64,000 nt of DNA from assembly GCF_040801785.1 (NCBI RefSeq), contig NZ_CP161805.1, positions 2,852,001 to 2,916,000 of the forward strand, read 5' to 3'. Below the pieces are notes generated by a model. It saw only the letters and a list, made by a program, of their open reading frames with translations, was not told where the DNA came from and ran no database searches. Source of the DNA: Sulfitobacter sp. LCG007 (GTDB taxonomy: Bacteria; Pseudomonadota; Alphaproteobacteria; Rhodobacterales; Rhodobacteraceae). The stretch's first letter is position 1. Each line of letters opens with the position of its first letter. This document shows positions 9,151-18,186 of this stretch, piece by piece. A program made the position numbers and the translations under genes.

Positions 9151-9174
9151 GCCGGGGCCGGGCCGGCCCCCGGC
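9151..9174 (+). terminator. GC-rich hairpin after the MFS gene
   Basis: Arms GCCGGGG and CCCCGGC flank a GC-rich centre immediately after the MFS stop. No T-tract follows. It probably ends or attenuates the pca transcript. Confidence 0.4.
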
Positions 9175-9267
9175 ACGACGGGTGCGGCGAACGTCGCTTT
9201 CGCCCCTTGTGGCGCGCATCATTCCGGGCAACCGTGCGGCGGATCGGAACCGTGAGCTGAGACCCCC

Positions 9268-10356
9268 ATGCAGACCATCAAGGCCGCCGTATGCCACGCC
9301 TTTGGAAAGCCGCTTGTCGTCGAGGATATCCGCATTCGTGCCCCCGAGGCGGACGAGGTCGAGGTTACGCTGAGCGCCGTCGCGATCTGCCATTCGGATA
9401 TTTCCTACGCCGAAGGCATCTGGGGCGGTTCGCTTCCGGCGGTCTACGGGCATGAGGCGGCCGGAAGGGTCTCGGCGGTCGGGTACGGCGTGCGCGGGTT
9501 TTCAGTCGGCGACAAGGTGATCGTGACTTTGATCCGGGCCTGCGGCGCCTGCCCGAGCTGCGCCTCCGGCAAGCCCACGAATTGCGAGACGCCCTATGAC
9601 GGCGACCATGGGCCGATCACCACTGCCGATGGCGGCAAGCTGCATCAGGGCATGGCCTCGGGCGCTTTCGCCGAAAAGGTCGTCGTCTCGCAGTCGCAGG
9701 TCGTCCGGATCCCCGAAGACATGCCGCTCGATTCAGCAAGCCTTGTGGCCTGCGGCGTGATCACCGGGATCGGCGCGGTGGTCAACGCCGCCAACCTGCG
9801 GGCGGGTCAGGACGTGGTGGTCATCGGGGCCGGTGGCGTGGGGTTGAATGCCATCCAGGGCGCGCGCATCGCCGGAGCCCGACGCATCGTCGCGGTGGAC
9901 ATGAGCGAGGCCAAGCTCGCCATCGCAAGGGAGTTCGGCGCGACACACGGGTTTCTCGCGACTGCGCAGACGCCCTGGAAAGAAGCGCGCGAGGCGCTCG
10001 ACGGGCGCGGGGCGGATGCGGTCATCGTCACGGTCGGCGCGATCCCCGCCTATGATCAGGCACCGCGCTACCTCGGTCGGGGCGGAAAGGTGATCATGGT
10101 CGGCATGCCCCATTCCGGCGGCATGTCGAGCTACGAACCCGTGATCCTCGCCGCCACCGGCCAGGGCATGGTGGGCTCCAAGATGGGCGACGTGGTGATC
10201 CAGCGCGATATTCCCTGGATGGTTGATCTCTACCAGCAGGGCCGGCTAAAGCTCGACGAGCTGATCTCGGGCCGCTGGAAACTTGACCAGATCAACGAGG
10301 CGATCGCCGATACCAGGACGGGTGGTGCGCGGCGCAACGTGATCATCTTCGACTGA
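9268..10356 (+). CDS. zinc-dependent alcohol dehydrogenase
   Basis: 362 residues, medium-chain dehydrogenase. The catalytic zinc ligands are Cys in AICHSD and His-Glu in YGHEAAGRV. The structural-zinc lobe is CGACPSCASGKPTNC, and the Rossmann motif GAGGVGLNAIQG follows. The family resembles class III/aryl-alcohol dehydrogenases that oxidise primary alcohols with NAD. It is followed after 11 bases by an enolase-superfamily dehydratase, so both probably serve one sugar-acid or alcohol route. The substrate is not predictable. Confidence 0.83.
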   Translation: MQTIKAAVCHAFGKPLVVEDIRIRAPEADEVEVTLSAVAICHSDISYAEGIWGGSLPAVYGHEAAGRVSAVGYGVRGFSVGDKVIVTLIRACGACPSCASGKPTNCETPYDGDHGPITTADGGKLHQGMASGAFAEKVVVSQSQVVRIPEDMPLDSASLVACGVITGIGAVVNAANLRAGQDVVVIGAGGVGLNAIQGARIAGARRIVAVDMSEAKLAIAREFGATHGFLATAQTPWKEAREALDGRGADAVIVTVGAIPAYDQAPRYLGRGGKVIMVGMPHSGGMSSYEPVILAATGQGMVGSKMGDVVIQRDIPWMVDLYQQGRLKLDELISGRWKLDQINEAIADTRTGGARRNVIIFD

Positions 10357-10367
10357 AAGGGGCGCCC

Positions 10368-11600
10368 GTGAAACTCGCCGATCTCGACATCATCGTTACC
10401 GCACCTCCCGCGCCGGGCTGGGGCGGGCGCTACTGGATCCTGGTCAAGCTCACCACCGACACCGGGATCACCGGTTGGGGCGAATGCTACGCCGCATCGG
10501 TCGGGCCGGAGGCCATGCGCGCTGTGATCGCGGATGTCTTCGAGCGTCACATGGCGGGCGAAAATCCCGAGGATATCGAGCTGATGTTCCGCCGGGCCTA
10601 TTCCAGCGGCTTCACGCAGCGGCCGGACCTGACGGTGATGGGCGCCTTCTCGGGGCTCGAAATCGCCTGCTGGGACATTCTCGGCAAGGCGCGGGAGCGG
10701 CCCGTTTACGCCCTGCTCGGCGGGCGCATGAACGACAGGGTGCGCGCCTATACCTACCTCTACCCGCTCGAACACCACGACATGACAGCCTTCTGGACCT
10801 CGCCCGACATGGCGGCAGAGGCGGCGGCGGACTGCGTGGCGCGCGGCTATACCGCGGTCAAGTTCGATCCTGCCGGGCCCTACACCATGCGCGGCGGACA
10901 CATGCCCGCGATGAGCGACATCTCGCAATCCGTCGCCTTCTGCCGAGCCATCCGCGAGGCCGTGGGCGACAGGGCAGATCTGCTTTTCGGGACCCACGGC
11001 CAGTTCAGCACGGCCGGCGCGATCCGGCTCGGGCAGGCGCTCGAACCCTATTCGCCGCTCTGGTACGAAGAGCCGATCCCGCCCGACAATGTCGAAGAGA
11101 TGGCCAAGGTCGCGCGCGCCTTGCGCATCCCGGTCGCCACGGGCGAGCGGCTGACGACCAAGGCCGAATTCGCGCCCGTGCTGCGGGCGGGCGCGGCCAC
11201 GATCCTGCAACCCGCGCTCGGGCGGGCGGGCGGCATCTGGGAGATGAAGAAGGTCGCGGCGATGGCCGAAGTCTACAACGCCCAGATGGCGCCGCATCTC
11301 TACGCCGGGCCCGTCGAATGGGCGGCGAACCTGCATTTCGCCACCTCGATCCCGAACCTGCTGCTGGCCGAGACGATCGAGACGCCGTTCCACGACTCTC
11401 TCATCAGCGGGGCGATCCGGGTCGAGGAGGGCTTCGTGCGCCTGTCGGACGCGCCGGGCCTCGGCATCGAGGTCGACGAGGCGCTGGCCCGCGCGCATCC
11501 CTACAAGGGGTCTGGTCTTCATCTCCAGATGCAGGACGCGCCCTGCAACTATGTCGACGGCAATGCCTTCGAGGGCGGCGCGCCGGCGCCGAAGGACTGA
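10368..11600 (+). CDS. mandelate racemase/muconate lactonizing enzyme family protein
   Basis: 410 residues from a GTG start with AAAGGGG 5 bases upstream. Enolase-superfamily enzymes abstract a proton alpha to a carboxylate with Mg2+. The N-terminal capping domain (about 1-130) is followed by a barrel with a Lys in AVKFDPAG, the metal-site block WYEEPIPPDN and ATGERLTTK. The sequence resembles sugar-acid dehydratases (galactonate or gluconate type) more than muconate cycloisomerases. It forms a likely two-gene operon with the alcohol dehydrogenase upstream. Confidence 0.8.
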   Translation: MKLADLDIIVTAPPAPGWGGRYWILVKLTTDTGITGWGECYAASVGPEAMRAVIADVFERHMAGENPEDIELMFRRAYSSGFTQRPDLTVMGAFSGLEIACWDILGKARERPVYALLGGRMNDRVRAYTYLYPLEHHDMTAFWTSPDMAAEAAADCVARGYTAVKFDPAGPYTMRGGHMPAMSDISQSVAFCRAIREAVGDRADLLFGTHGQFSTAGAIRLGQALEPYSPLWYEEPIPPDNVEEMAKVARALRIPVATGERLTTKAEFAPVLRAGAATILQPALGRAGGIWEMKKVAAMAEVYNAQMAPHLYAGPVEWAANLHFATSIPNLLLAETIETPFHDSLISGAIRVEEGFVRLSDAPGLGIEVDEALARAHPYKGSGLHLQMQDAPCNYVDGNAFEGGAPAPKD

Positions 11601-11625
11601 CCTGCCCGAGCGCGCGGGGCGACGC

Positions 11626-12390
11626 TCACTCGGCCGTCCAGCCGCCGTCTACCATCAGCGCGGTCCCGGTCACCATCCGCGCCGCATCAGAGGCAAGGTA
11701 GAGCGCGGCGCCCGAAATGTCGCCAACCTCCGCCGTGCGGGGCAGCTTGATGCGATCCATCACCCAGGCCATGCGCTCGGGATCCTCGAAAGTCCCCTCG
11801 GTCAGCGGCGTGCGCACGAAGGTCGGGCAGATGGTGTTGATGCGGATGTCCGAAGGCCCCCATTCGATCGCCATCGCCTTCACCATGCCTTCCAGGGCGT
11901 GCTTGGTCGCGCAGTAGACCGCCCGCTCCGGGCCGCCCACATGTCCCATCTGGCTGCCGATATGGATGATCGACCCGGGACGCCCTGCCTCCATCAGCGC
12001 GCGGGCAGCCTGCGCCGACAGGAAATAGGCGCTGCGCAGGTTCACATTCACCACCGCGTCGAAGTCCTCCGGTCGGGTATCGAGCGCCGGGGAATGCCGG
12101 CCCGTCCCGGCCGCGTTCAACAGGATGTCGAAGGGGTCATCGAAGAGGCCGGCGACCGCAGAAAGGTCGCACTGGTCCAGTGCCCGCGCCTCGACCGACC
12201 AGCCCTTGCCGGCCATCGCGTCGACCGCCTTCTGCAGGGGCGCGGGCCGACGCGCCACGCAGACCACATGCGCCCCGGCCTGCGCGAAGGCAACGGCACA
12301 ACCAAGGCCGATGCCCGAGGACGCCCCGGTCACGAGGGCGCGTTTGCCGGTCAGATTGAAGGATGGCGGTTGCGGCAGGTCCAAAGGCAC
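11626..12390 (-). CDS. SDR family oxidoreductase
   Basis: About 254 residues, classical short-chain dehydrogenase. It has the cofactor motif TGASSGIGLG, the NAG-like block LNAAGTG and the catalytic Tyr and Lys in YCATKHALEGM. It ends in the canonical ALMVDGGWTAE. Similarity is to gluconate 5-dehydrogenase/KduD-type enzymes, so a sugar-acid role is possible. The start is GTG with GGGGAG very close; a TTG two codons on gives better spacing, so the start may shift by 6 bases. It lies 89 bases downstream of gcdH on the same strand. Confidence 0.82.
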   Translation of the reverse strand: MPLDLPQPPSFNLTGKRALVTGASSGIGLGCAVAFAQAGAHVVCVARRPAPLQKAVDAMAGKGWSVEARALDQCDLSAVAGLFDDPFDILLNAAGTGRHSPALDTRPEDFDAVVNVNLRSAYFLSAQAARALMEAGRPGSIIHIGSQMGHVGGPERAVYCATKHALEGMVKAMAIEWGPSDIRINTICPTFVRTPLTEGTFEDPERMAWVMDRIKLPRTAEVGDISGAALYLASDAARMVTGTALMVDGGWTAE

Positions 12391-12479
12391 GGTCTCCCCA
12401 GTTGCGCATCGTCGGTCCGTAGAGAGTGGCGCGTTGCGGACAATAGGTCCAAGCCCCGCGCCACCAGGTCATAACGACC

Positions 12480-13703
12480 TCAGAAGAAAGCCTGCAAGCC
12501 GGTCTGCGCCCGGCCGAGGATCAGCGCGTGCACGTCATGGGTGCCCTCGTAGGTATTGACGGTCTCGAGGTTCATCATGTGGCGGATAACCTGGAACTCG
12601 CCGCTGATCCCGTTGCCGCCATGCATGTCGCGCGCCATGCGCGCGATATCGAGCGCCTTGCCGCAGTTGTTGCGCTTGACGATCGAGATCATCTCGGGCG
12701 CGGCATTTGCCGCGTCCATCAGCCGGCCCACGCGCAGGCTTGCCTGAAGGCCAAGCGAGATCTCGGTCATCATGTCGGCGAGCTTCTTCTGGAAAAGCTG
12801 CGTTCCGGCAAGCGGCTTGCCGAACTGATGCCGGTCGAGCCCGTATTGCCGCGCGCCGTGCCAGCAGAACTCCGCGGCGCCCATGACGCCCCAGCTGATC
12901 CCGTAGCGCGCCCGGTTAAGGCAGCCGAAGGGGCCCTTGAGGCCCTGAACGTTCGGCAGCAGGGCATCTTCGCCGACCTCGACGTCCTCCATGACGATCT
13001 CGCCGGTGATCGACGCCCTGAGCGACAGCTTGTTGCCGATCTTGGGCGCCGACAGACCCTTCATTCCCTTCTCGAGCACGAAACCCCGGATCTTGCCGTC
13101 ATGCGCCTCGGACTTCGCCCAGACCACGAAGACATCAGCGATCGGCGCGTTCGAGATCCACATCTTGGAGCCGGTCAGCTTGTAGCCGTTCGCCGTCTTG
13201 ACGGCCCGCGTCTTCATCGAGCCGGGATCGGAGCCCGCGTCCGGCTCGGTCAGGCCGAAGCAGCCGATCCATTCGCCCGAGCAGAGCTTGGGCAGGTATT
13301 TCTTGCGCTGCGCCTCGGAACCGTAGGCGTAGATCGGGTAGATCACGAGGCTCGACTGCACGGACATCATCGAACGGTAGCCGGAATCGACCCGCTCGAC
13401 CTCGCGCGCGACGAGTCCGTAGCTGACGTAGTTTCCGCCGAGCCCGCCGTATTCCTCGGGGCATGTCACCCCTAGAAGGCCCATCTCGCCCATTTCGCGG
13501 AAGATTTCCGGATCGGTGCTTTCCTCCGCGAAGGCCTCGATGACGCGGGGTTGCAGCTTCTCCTGCGCATAGGCATGCGCCGAGTCGCGGATCATGCGTT
13601 CGTCTTCCTCGAGCTGGTCATCCAGGCGGAACGGGTCGGACCAGTCGAAAGCGCCGAGATCGGGCGCGTCCTTGGCCTTGAGTACAGGAGCTTCGACGTT
13701 CAT
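12480..13703 (-). CDS. gcdH: glutaryl-CoA dehydrogenase
   Basis: 407 residues. This FAD enzyme oxidises and decarboxylates glutaryl-CoA to crotonyl-CoA in lysine, tryptophan and aromatic catabolism. Family-specific signs are the substrate Arg in [31 protein letters not shown] for FAD and the catalytic Glu (about 386) in [22 protein letters not shown] precedes the ATG. It is transcribed away from a LysR-type gene 113 bases upstream, a pairing that usually means direct regulation. Confidence 0.93.
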   Translation of the reverse strand: MNVEAPVLKAKDAPDLGAFDWSDPFRLDDQLEEDERMIRDSAHAYAQEKLQPRVIEAFAEESTDPEIFREMGEMGLLGVTCPEEYGGLGGNYVSYGLVAREVERVDSGYRSMMSVQSSLVIYPIYAYGSEAQRKKYLPKLCSGEWIGCFGLTEPDAGSDPGSMKTRAVKTANGYKLTGSKMWISNAPIADVFVVWAKSEAHDGKIRGFVLEKGMKGLSAPKIGNKLSLRASITGEIVMEDVEVGEDALLPNVQGLKGPFGCLNRARYGISWGVMGAAEFCWHGARQYGLDRHQFGKPLAGTQLFQKKLADMMTEISLGLQASLRVGRLMDAANAAPEMISIVKRNNCGKALDIARMARDMHGGNGISGEFQVIRHMMNLETVNTYEGTHDVHALILGRAQTGLQAFF

Positions 13704-13799
13704 GAGATAACCTTTCGTGATCGGCTGGCGGATGCGTGTTCAATGACAAGTATTGCAGATCCGGCGCCCGACATCTAACGATCCTTTGTCATTCCATTC

Positions 13800-13814
13800 A
13801 TGAGTAAAGCTCAT
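13800..13814 (+). promoter_or_regulatory. LysR-type T-N11-A box between gcdH and its regulator
   Basis: ATGAGTAAAGCTCAT is a perfect palindrome with 5-bp arms. Its inner TGAGTAAAGCTCA is an exact T-N11-A box. It ends 2 bases before the LysR gene start, where bound protein would repress its own gene. TCATTCCATTCATGA (13788-13802) overlaps it as a second, looser inverted repeat nearer gcdH. Confidence 0.6.
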
Positions 13815-13816
13815 AG

Positions 13817-14707
13817 ATGATCGCCCCGCGCCGCTATCTTCCGTCGATCTCGGCCCTGCTGGCCTTCGAGGCCGCCGCGCGTTTGGGTAGCGCGACACTG
13901 GCGGCGGCGGAACTGTCGCTGACCCAGAGCGCCATCAGCCGGCAGTTGCGCGCGCTCGAGGAACAGCTCGGGATCGTCCTGCTCGCCCGGGAGGGGCGCG
14001 GCCTGGTACTGACGCCGGAGGGTGCGGAATACGCCGAAAGGGTCCGCGACATCCTTCAGCGACTTGCCCGCGCCTCGGTGTCGGCCCGCGCGGGCCCTGC
14101 CGCGGGTTCGCTCAACCTTGCCATCCTGCCAGGCTTCGGAATGCACTGGCTCGCCCCGCGGCTCAGCGATTTCGCGCGCCGCCATCCGGAAGTCACCGTC
14201 AACCTCTCGACCCGGCTTCAGCCCTTCGACTTCCGCAGTTCCGCCTTCGACGCCGCGATCCATTTCGGGCGCGAGGACTGGCCCGGCGTGACCTACCTGC
14301 CGCTCATGCCCGAGACAGTGGTTCCGGTGTGCCGCCCCGGACTGTTGGACCGCCCCACCGACAATCCGGCGTCGCTCCTCGAACACGGCCTCCTGCATCT
14401 CGAGACCCGCCCCCGCGCGTGGGCGCGCTGGTTCAGGGCGCTGGATTGCGACATCGACCCTCCGCCGGGCATGGTCTTCGATCAGTTCGCGACGATGGCG
14501 CAGGCCGCCATCCACGGGCTGGGGATCGCCCTGCTCCCTACATTCTCGGCAGAACCGTATCTCGCGAGCGGCGATCTGGTGCTGGCCTCGGACCGCACCT
14601 CGGAAAGCGTCGGGACCTATTTCCTCGTCTGGCCTTCCGACCGGCAGGAGCCCGCGCCGCTTAAATCCTTCCGCACATGGCTTTCGGAGCGTGCCGACGC
14701 CTCCTGA
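13817..14707 (+). CDS. LysR family transcriptional regulator (GcvA-like)
   Basis: 296 residues. The N-terminal winged helix-turn-helix covers about residues 1-65 (LGSATLAAAELSLTQSAISR is the recognition region, then LEEQLG). The effector-binding domain follows from about residue 90. Lengths and the SISALLAFEAAARLGS start resemble the GcvA/AmpR group. It is divergent from gcdH with a T-N11-A box between them, so it most likely controls gcdH in response to a glutarate-pathway metabolite. Confidence 0.88.
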   Translation: MIAPRRYLPSISALLAFEAAARLGSATLAAAELSLTQSAISRQLRALEEQLGIVLLAREGRGLVLTPEGAEYAERVRDILQRLARASVSARAGPAAGSLNLAILPGFGMHWLAPRLSDFARRHPEVTVNLSTRLQPFDFRSSAFDAAIHFGREDWPGVTYLPLMPETVVPVCRPGLLDRPTDNPASLLEHGLLHLETRPRAWARWFRALDCDIDPPPGMVFDQFATMAQAAIHGLGIALLPTFSAEPYLASGDLVLASDRTSESVGTYFLVWPSDRQEPAPLKSFRTWLSERADAS

Positions 14708-14820
14708 TGGGCCGGAAATGGCCCGGCTACCGTCCCGATTCGGTCAAACTTGCGTACCGGTCAGCCGTCATAGAGAGCCAGACCCTGATTGTTCCAGGGC
14801 GGTCTGAAAGGTTGATGATC

Positions 14821-15192
14821 ATGCGCATGTTACGCGTATTTGCCGGGGCTTGCGTCGCGGCGGCTGTCCTTGCGGGCGCCGCGACGCTCGGATCCGCAGA
14901 CCAGGTTCCCGAGCCGGGCACCGCCGCGGAGCATGTGGTGATCATCCTCACCGGCGGCTATTTCCCGGAAGTCGTCTATGCCCGGCCCGGCGATACGATC
15001 CGCTTCGTGAACGAAAGCGGCAGGGAACATGTCGTGACGGCCTATGCGCCCGGCTGGACGACAGGCATCATCGAACCGGGGCAGGAAATGGTGGTGCCCG
15101 TCACGATCACCATGGAAGGCGACTATTTCGGCGACAGCGAGCTTGCCATGAAAGGCAGGATCAGCTTCGACCCCTCGCCGTTTGCCGACTGA
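14821..15192 (+). CDS. secreted cupredoxin-like protein lacking copper ligands
   Basis: 123 residues with a clear signal peptide (about 1-26, MRMLRVFAGACVAAAVLAGA). The mature part resembles a small cupredoxin: YARPGDTIRFVNESGREHVV matches the first ligand region with His70. At the ligand loop, however, it reads YFGDSELAMKG (102-112), so the usual Cys and second His are replaced by Phe103 and Ser/Glu, and only Met110 remains. It is unlikely to hold a normal type 1 copper site. The start is chosen from AAAGG with 9-base spacing; the ATG at 14815 is possible. Confidence 0.65.
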   Translation: MRMLRVFAGACVAAAVLAGAATLGSADQVPEPGTAAEHVVIILTGGYFPEVVYARPGDTIRFVNESGREHVVTAYAPGWTTGIIEPGQEMVVPVTITMEGDYFGDSELAMKGRISFDPSPFAD

Positions 15193-15202
15193 CTTGCAAG
15201 GC

Positions 15203-15886
15203 TCAGTCGTCAGGCCCGTCCAGAGGCTCGATCAGTTCCGGCCCCGATGCGCGGTTCGAGTTCACCGCCCGGTCCACCCGATGCATCCGCAAGGCATCCT
15301 CGCGCGCCCCGCGCATCAGACGCGCTGCCCCCTGGCCCGCTTCGCCAAGCCACAACGGCCAGTCATCGGGATCGAGGATCACCGGCATCCTGTCGTGGAT
15401 CCGGCGCATCGTCTGGTTGGCAGCCGTCGTGACGAGCGCGCATGTCGCAAGCCGGTCGCCGTCCTTCGGTGTCCAGTATTGCCAGATCGCCGCGATCACG
15501 AGCGGCGCCCCGTCGGTCCGGGTAATGAACCAGGGGTCCTTGCCCCCGTCGTTAGAGAGCGTCCATTCATAGAAACCCGACGTGACCGCGAGGGCGCGCC
15601 GCTTACGCACGGCCTCGCGGAAGGCCGGCTTTTCCGCCACGGTCTCGGCCCGCGCGTTGATCAGCAGGGGGCCGCCGTTCTCCTTCCTGTACCAGTGCGG
15701 GATCAATCCCCATCGCATCGGGACAAGCTGGCGCGGCGTGTCGTCGCCGCCGCCGGTCACCACATGGACACGGTTGGTAGGGCAGACGTTATAGTCGGGA
15801 ACGTCCGGCAGGTCGTTGGCAGGCTGCGCCCGGAAGAGCTGCGCCATCGCGTCCGGTGGCAGGGTAATGGCATATCGACCGCACAT
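15203..15886 (-). CDS. SOS response-associated peptidase (SRAP, YedK/HMCES family)
   Basis: 227 residues. SRAP proteins form a covalent thiazolidine link to abasic sites in single-stranded DNA through Cys2, protecting the lesion. Visible are the essential MCGRYA start, the N-rich block YNVCPTNRVHVV, WGLIPHWY, the LINARAET motif, the Glu in TSGFYEW and the His in IHDRMPVIL. It ends just before the cupredoxin-like gene, facing it. Confidence 0.92.
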   Translation of the reverse strand: MCGRYAITLPPDAMAQLFRAQPANDLPDVPDYNVCPTNRVHVVTGGGDDTPRQLVPMRWGLIPHWYRKENGGPLLINARAETVAEKPAFREAVRKRRALAVTSGFYEWTLSNDGGKDPWFITRTDGAPLVIAAIWQYWTPKDGDRLATCALVTTAANQTMRRIHDRMPVILDPDDWPLWLGEAGQGAARLMRGAREDALRMHRVDRAVNSNRASGPELIEPLDGPDD

Positions 15887-15918
15887 CGCGCCAGATTATG
15901 CGCCGTGCACATTCGCGT

Positions 15919-15952
15919 CCAGCGGCTCCGGCAGGGATGCCGGAGCCGCTGG
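15919..15952 (-). terminator. strong hairpin after the 5'-nucleotidase gene
   Basis: A perfect 14-bp stem (arm CCAGCGGCTCCGGC and its complement) with a 6-base loop lies 11 bases beyond the stop of the minus-strand nucleotidase gene. No U-tract follows, but the stem stability makes termination likely. Confidence 0.6.
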
Positions 15953-15963
15953 CGCCTGGGTGG

Positions 15964-17517
15964 TCATTTCCGGGTGATGCGCCCGTCGGTATAGGGCTCG
16001 AAGGGTCCCTTCGCCGCCATGAACTCTGCCGTCACATCCGCGAGGTCGGGACCGAAGTCATAGGCGTTCTCGGCGTCCACGAACATCTTGTAGCCGTCGC
16101 CACCGTTGCGCACGTAATTGTTCGACACCACGCCGTAGACCTTTTCCGGGTCGATGGGCGCCCCGCCGATCATGACATCCGAGACGCGGCTGCCCGCGGG
16201 CTGGGCCGGATCGAAGCTGTAGGTCATGCCGGCGACCTGCGGGAAGCGGCCCGCACCCTCCTCGATCTGGCTGACGCCATTCTCGAGCGCCTCGACAATG
16301 ACCGATCCCTTTACCTGGAAGGTCGAGAGCGTGTTCTGGAAGGGCAGCACCGTCAGCACCTCTCCCATCGTCACTTCGCCGCCGTCGATGCTGGCGCGGA
16401 TGCCCCCGCCGTTCTGGATCGCCACCTGGATGCCCTGATCCTTGACGCGGTCGAGCATGGCATCCGCGATCAGATTGCCCATCGGGCATTCGGCGGTACG
16501 GCAGCTGTCGCGCTCGCCGTCGATCATGTCGGAGCTTTCGGCCACGACCTTGTTGCGGATCTCGTCCAGCGGCTTGGCCGCCTCGGCGATGCGCGCGACC
16601 GTGCCTTCGTCCTCGGCAACCTTGCCGTCCATGATCAGCGGCGCGCCAGTCGCCGAGACAACCTTGCCTTCGTCGTCGAACGTGACGTTGAGTTCTCCGA
16701 GGAACTTTCCGTAGGCGTAGGCCTGAACGATCGCGACGTCACCGACCATGGTCGGATAGGGCCCCGCCGCGCCTTCCATGTCGCCGAGCAGGGTGTTGGT
16801 GTGACCGCCCACGATCACGTCCACGCCCGTCGTTTCAGCTGCAACCTTCTTGTCGACCTCGTAACCCGAGTGGCTAAGCACCACGATCTTGTTCACGCCC
16901 TCGCCGGTCAGCTTGTCGACCTCGCCCTGCACGGCCGCGACCGGGTCGGAGAATGTGACGTTCGGCCCGGGCGAGGCCAGCTCGTCCGTATCCTCCGGCG
17001 TCAGGCCGATGAGACCGATCTTCTCGCCGTTCTTCTCGATGACCACGGACTTGGCCAGCGTGTCCGCCAGCAGCGGTTCCGCGCTGACATCGGCGTTCGA
17101 CATCAGGATCGGGAAATCGAGCGCGTCCATGAAGCCGCGCAGCACCTCGGGGCCGTCGTCGAATTCGTGGTTGCCCACGGTCATCGCGTCGTAGCCCATC
17201 TTGTTCATCATCTCGGCAGCGAGCTTGCCCTTGTAATAGGTATAAAAGAGCGTGCCCTGGAACTGGTCGCCCCCATCCACCAGGATCGAGTTGCCGGAGC
17301 GCGCGCGGGCCTCTTCGATCGCCGTCACGAGGCGCGCGGAACCGCCGAAGCACTCTCCGGCGCTGTTGTCCTCGGACGAACAGGAACTGTCATACTTGCT
17401 GATCGGCTCGAAGCGCGAGTGGAAGTCGTTCGTATGCAGGATCGTCAGGTCATAGTCCGCCGCAGCCATGCCGCCGGAAAGGGACAGCGCCGCGGAAGCC
17501 AACAGGAATCTTTTCAT
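15964..17517 (-). CDS. bifunctional UDP-sugar hydrolase/5'-nucleotidase family, secreted
   Basis: 517 residues with a signal peptide (MKRFLLASAALSLSGGMAAA) directing it to the periplasm. It hydrolyses nucleoside 5'-phosphates to recover phosphate and nucleosides. The metallophosphatase domain shows LTILHTNDFHSRFEP, VDGGDQFQGT, VGNHEFDDG, LSHSGYEVD and VGGHTNT for the two-metal site. The C-terminal nucleotide-binding domain carries IQNGGGIRASI and NNYVRNGGDGY. AAAGGGA lies 9 bases upstream. The nucleosides released would suit the cdd-deoA-deoB salvage genes further on. Confidence 0.9.
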   Translation of the reverse strand: MKRFLLASAALSLSGGMAAADYDLTILHTNDFHSRFEPISKYDSSCSSEDNSAGECFGGSARLVTAIEEARARSGNSILVDGGDQFQGTLFYTYYKGKLAAEMMNKMGYDAMTVGNHEFDDGPEVLRGFMDALDFPILMSNADVSAEPLLADTLAKSVVIEKNGEKIGLIGLTPEDTDELASPGPNVTFSDPVAAVQGEVDKLTGEGVNKIVVLSHSGYEVDKKVAAETTGVDVIVGGHTNTLLGDMEGAAGPYPTMVGDVAIVQAYAYGKFLGELNVTFDDEGKVVSATGAPLIMDGKVAEDEGTVARIAEAAKPLDEIRNKVVAESSDMIDGERDSCRTAECPMGNLIADAMLDRVKDQGIQVAIQNGGGIRASIDGGEVTMGEVLTVLPFQNTLSTFQVKGSVIVEALENGVSQIEEGAGRFPQVAGMTYSFDPAQPAGSRVSDVMIGGAPIDPEKVYGVVSNNYVRNGGDGYKMFVDAENAYDFGPDLADVTAEFMAAKGPFEPYTDGRITRK

Positions 17518-17613
17518 GGGAGGTTTCCCTTTGGTTGTTGCCCCGACATCGTGGCGGCTGGCCGCTCGAGTGTCAAAGCCCGAAACAGGGGCGGCAAGGT
17601 CCGGACAGGAGAA

Positions 17614-17640
17614 GGGCCCCCGAAGACGTTCCGGAGGCCC
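17614..17640 (-). terminator. hairpin after the VPLPA-CTERM gene
   Basis: On the minus strand GGGCCTCCG pairs with CGGGGGCCC through one G-U wobble, with a 9-base loop, and is followed by TTCTCC. It lies 25 bases past the VPLPA-CTERM stop, before the nucleotidase start, and probably separates the two genes. Confidence 0.5.
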
Positions 17641-17665
17641 GATATTTCGACGACGGGGGTTCTGA

Positions 17666-18184
17666 TCAGCCCTTGCGGCGCTTGAGACCGGCGAAGCCCG
17701 CCAGACCGCCCAGCAGCAGAAGACCCGCCGCCGGAACCGGCACGGGCTGTACACCCTCGGTCAGCAGCGCGAAGTCCGCGTCGCCGCCCCTGTTGCCGGA
17801 ATCGAAGGAAATCGTCACGTCGAATGTGTCGCCTTCGGAAAGTTTCAGCTTGGGAAACAGCACCGTCGAGGCGCCCGGGTTGCCCGGCACGACATCGATG
17901 CTCTGTCCGTTGTAGCTGTAGGCGAGGTTGACGAACTGGAAGTCGAAATTGACCGTCCCGAAACCTGACACGACCAGCTTCTCGAGCGCCTTGAACGACC
18001 AAACATAGGACATCATGCCATCGCCTGAATCGGTGATCACATTGGCATCGCCCTGGACGCCGTCCGCCTTGAGAGCGTTGTAGGCGCCTCCCTCCACGAA
18101 CGATCCGCCCACGGTGGCTGCCGATGCTGCCATCGGCAGCGCAGCTGTGATGGTGGCGATTGCAAGTGCTTGTCTGACTCTCAT
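17666..18184 (-). CDS. VPLPA-CTERM sorting domain-containing secreted protein
   Basis: 172 residues. It has an N-terminal signal peptide (MRVRQALAIATITAALPMAASA), a beta-rich mature part and a C-terminal sorting tail PVPAAGLLLLGGLAGFAGLK followed by basic residues. This tripartite tail (motif, hydrophobic helix, Arg/Lys cluster) is processed by an exosortase system in Rhodobacterales that exports proteins to the surface or matrix; no exosortase gene is in the window. The start is the ATG at 18184, with GGAG 7 bases upstream inside a small inverted repeat. The function of the mature part is unknown. Confidence 0.85.
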   Translation of the reverse strand: MRVRQALAIATITAALPMAASAATVGGSFVEGGAYNALKADGVQGDANVITDSGDGMMSYVWSFKALEKLVVSGFGTVNFDFQFVNLAYSYNGQSIDVVPGNPGASTVLFPKLKLSEGDTFDVTISFDSGNRGGDADFALLTEGVQPVPVPAAGLLLLGGLAGFAGLKRRKG

Positions 18185-18186
18185 TA

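Noticed and set aside
14709..14724. GGGCC/GGCCC stem after the LysR gene
   Set aside because: A 5-bp stem occurs often by chance at this base composition.
15898..17685. 595-codon open frame antisense to the 5'-nucleotidase
   Set aside because: No signal or domain, and the nucleotidase on the other strand is complete with signal peptide and metal motifs.
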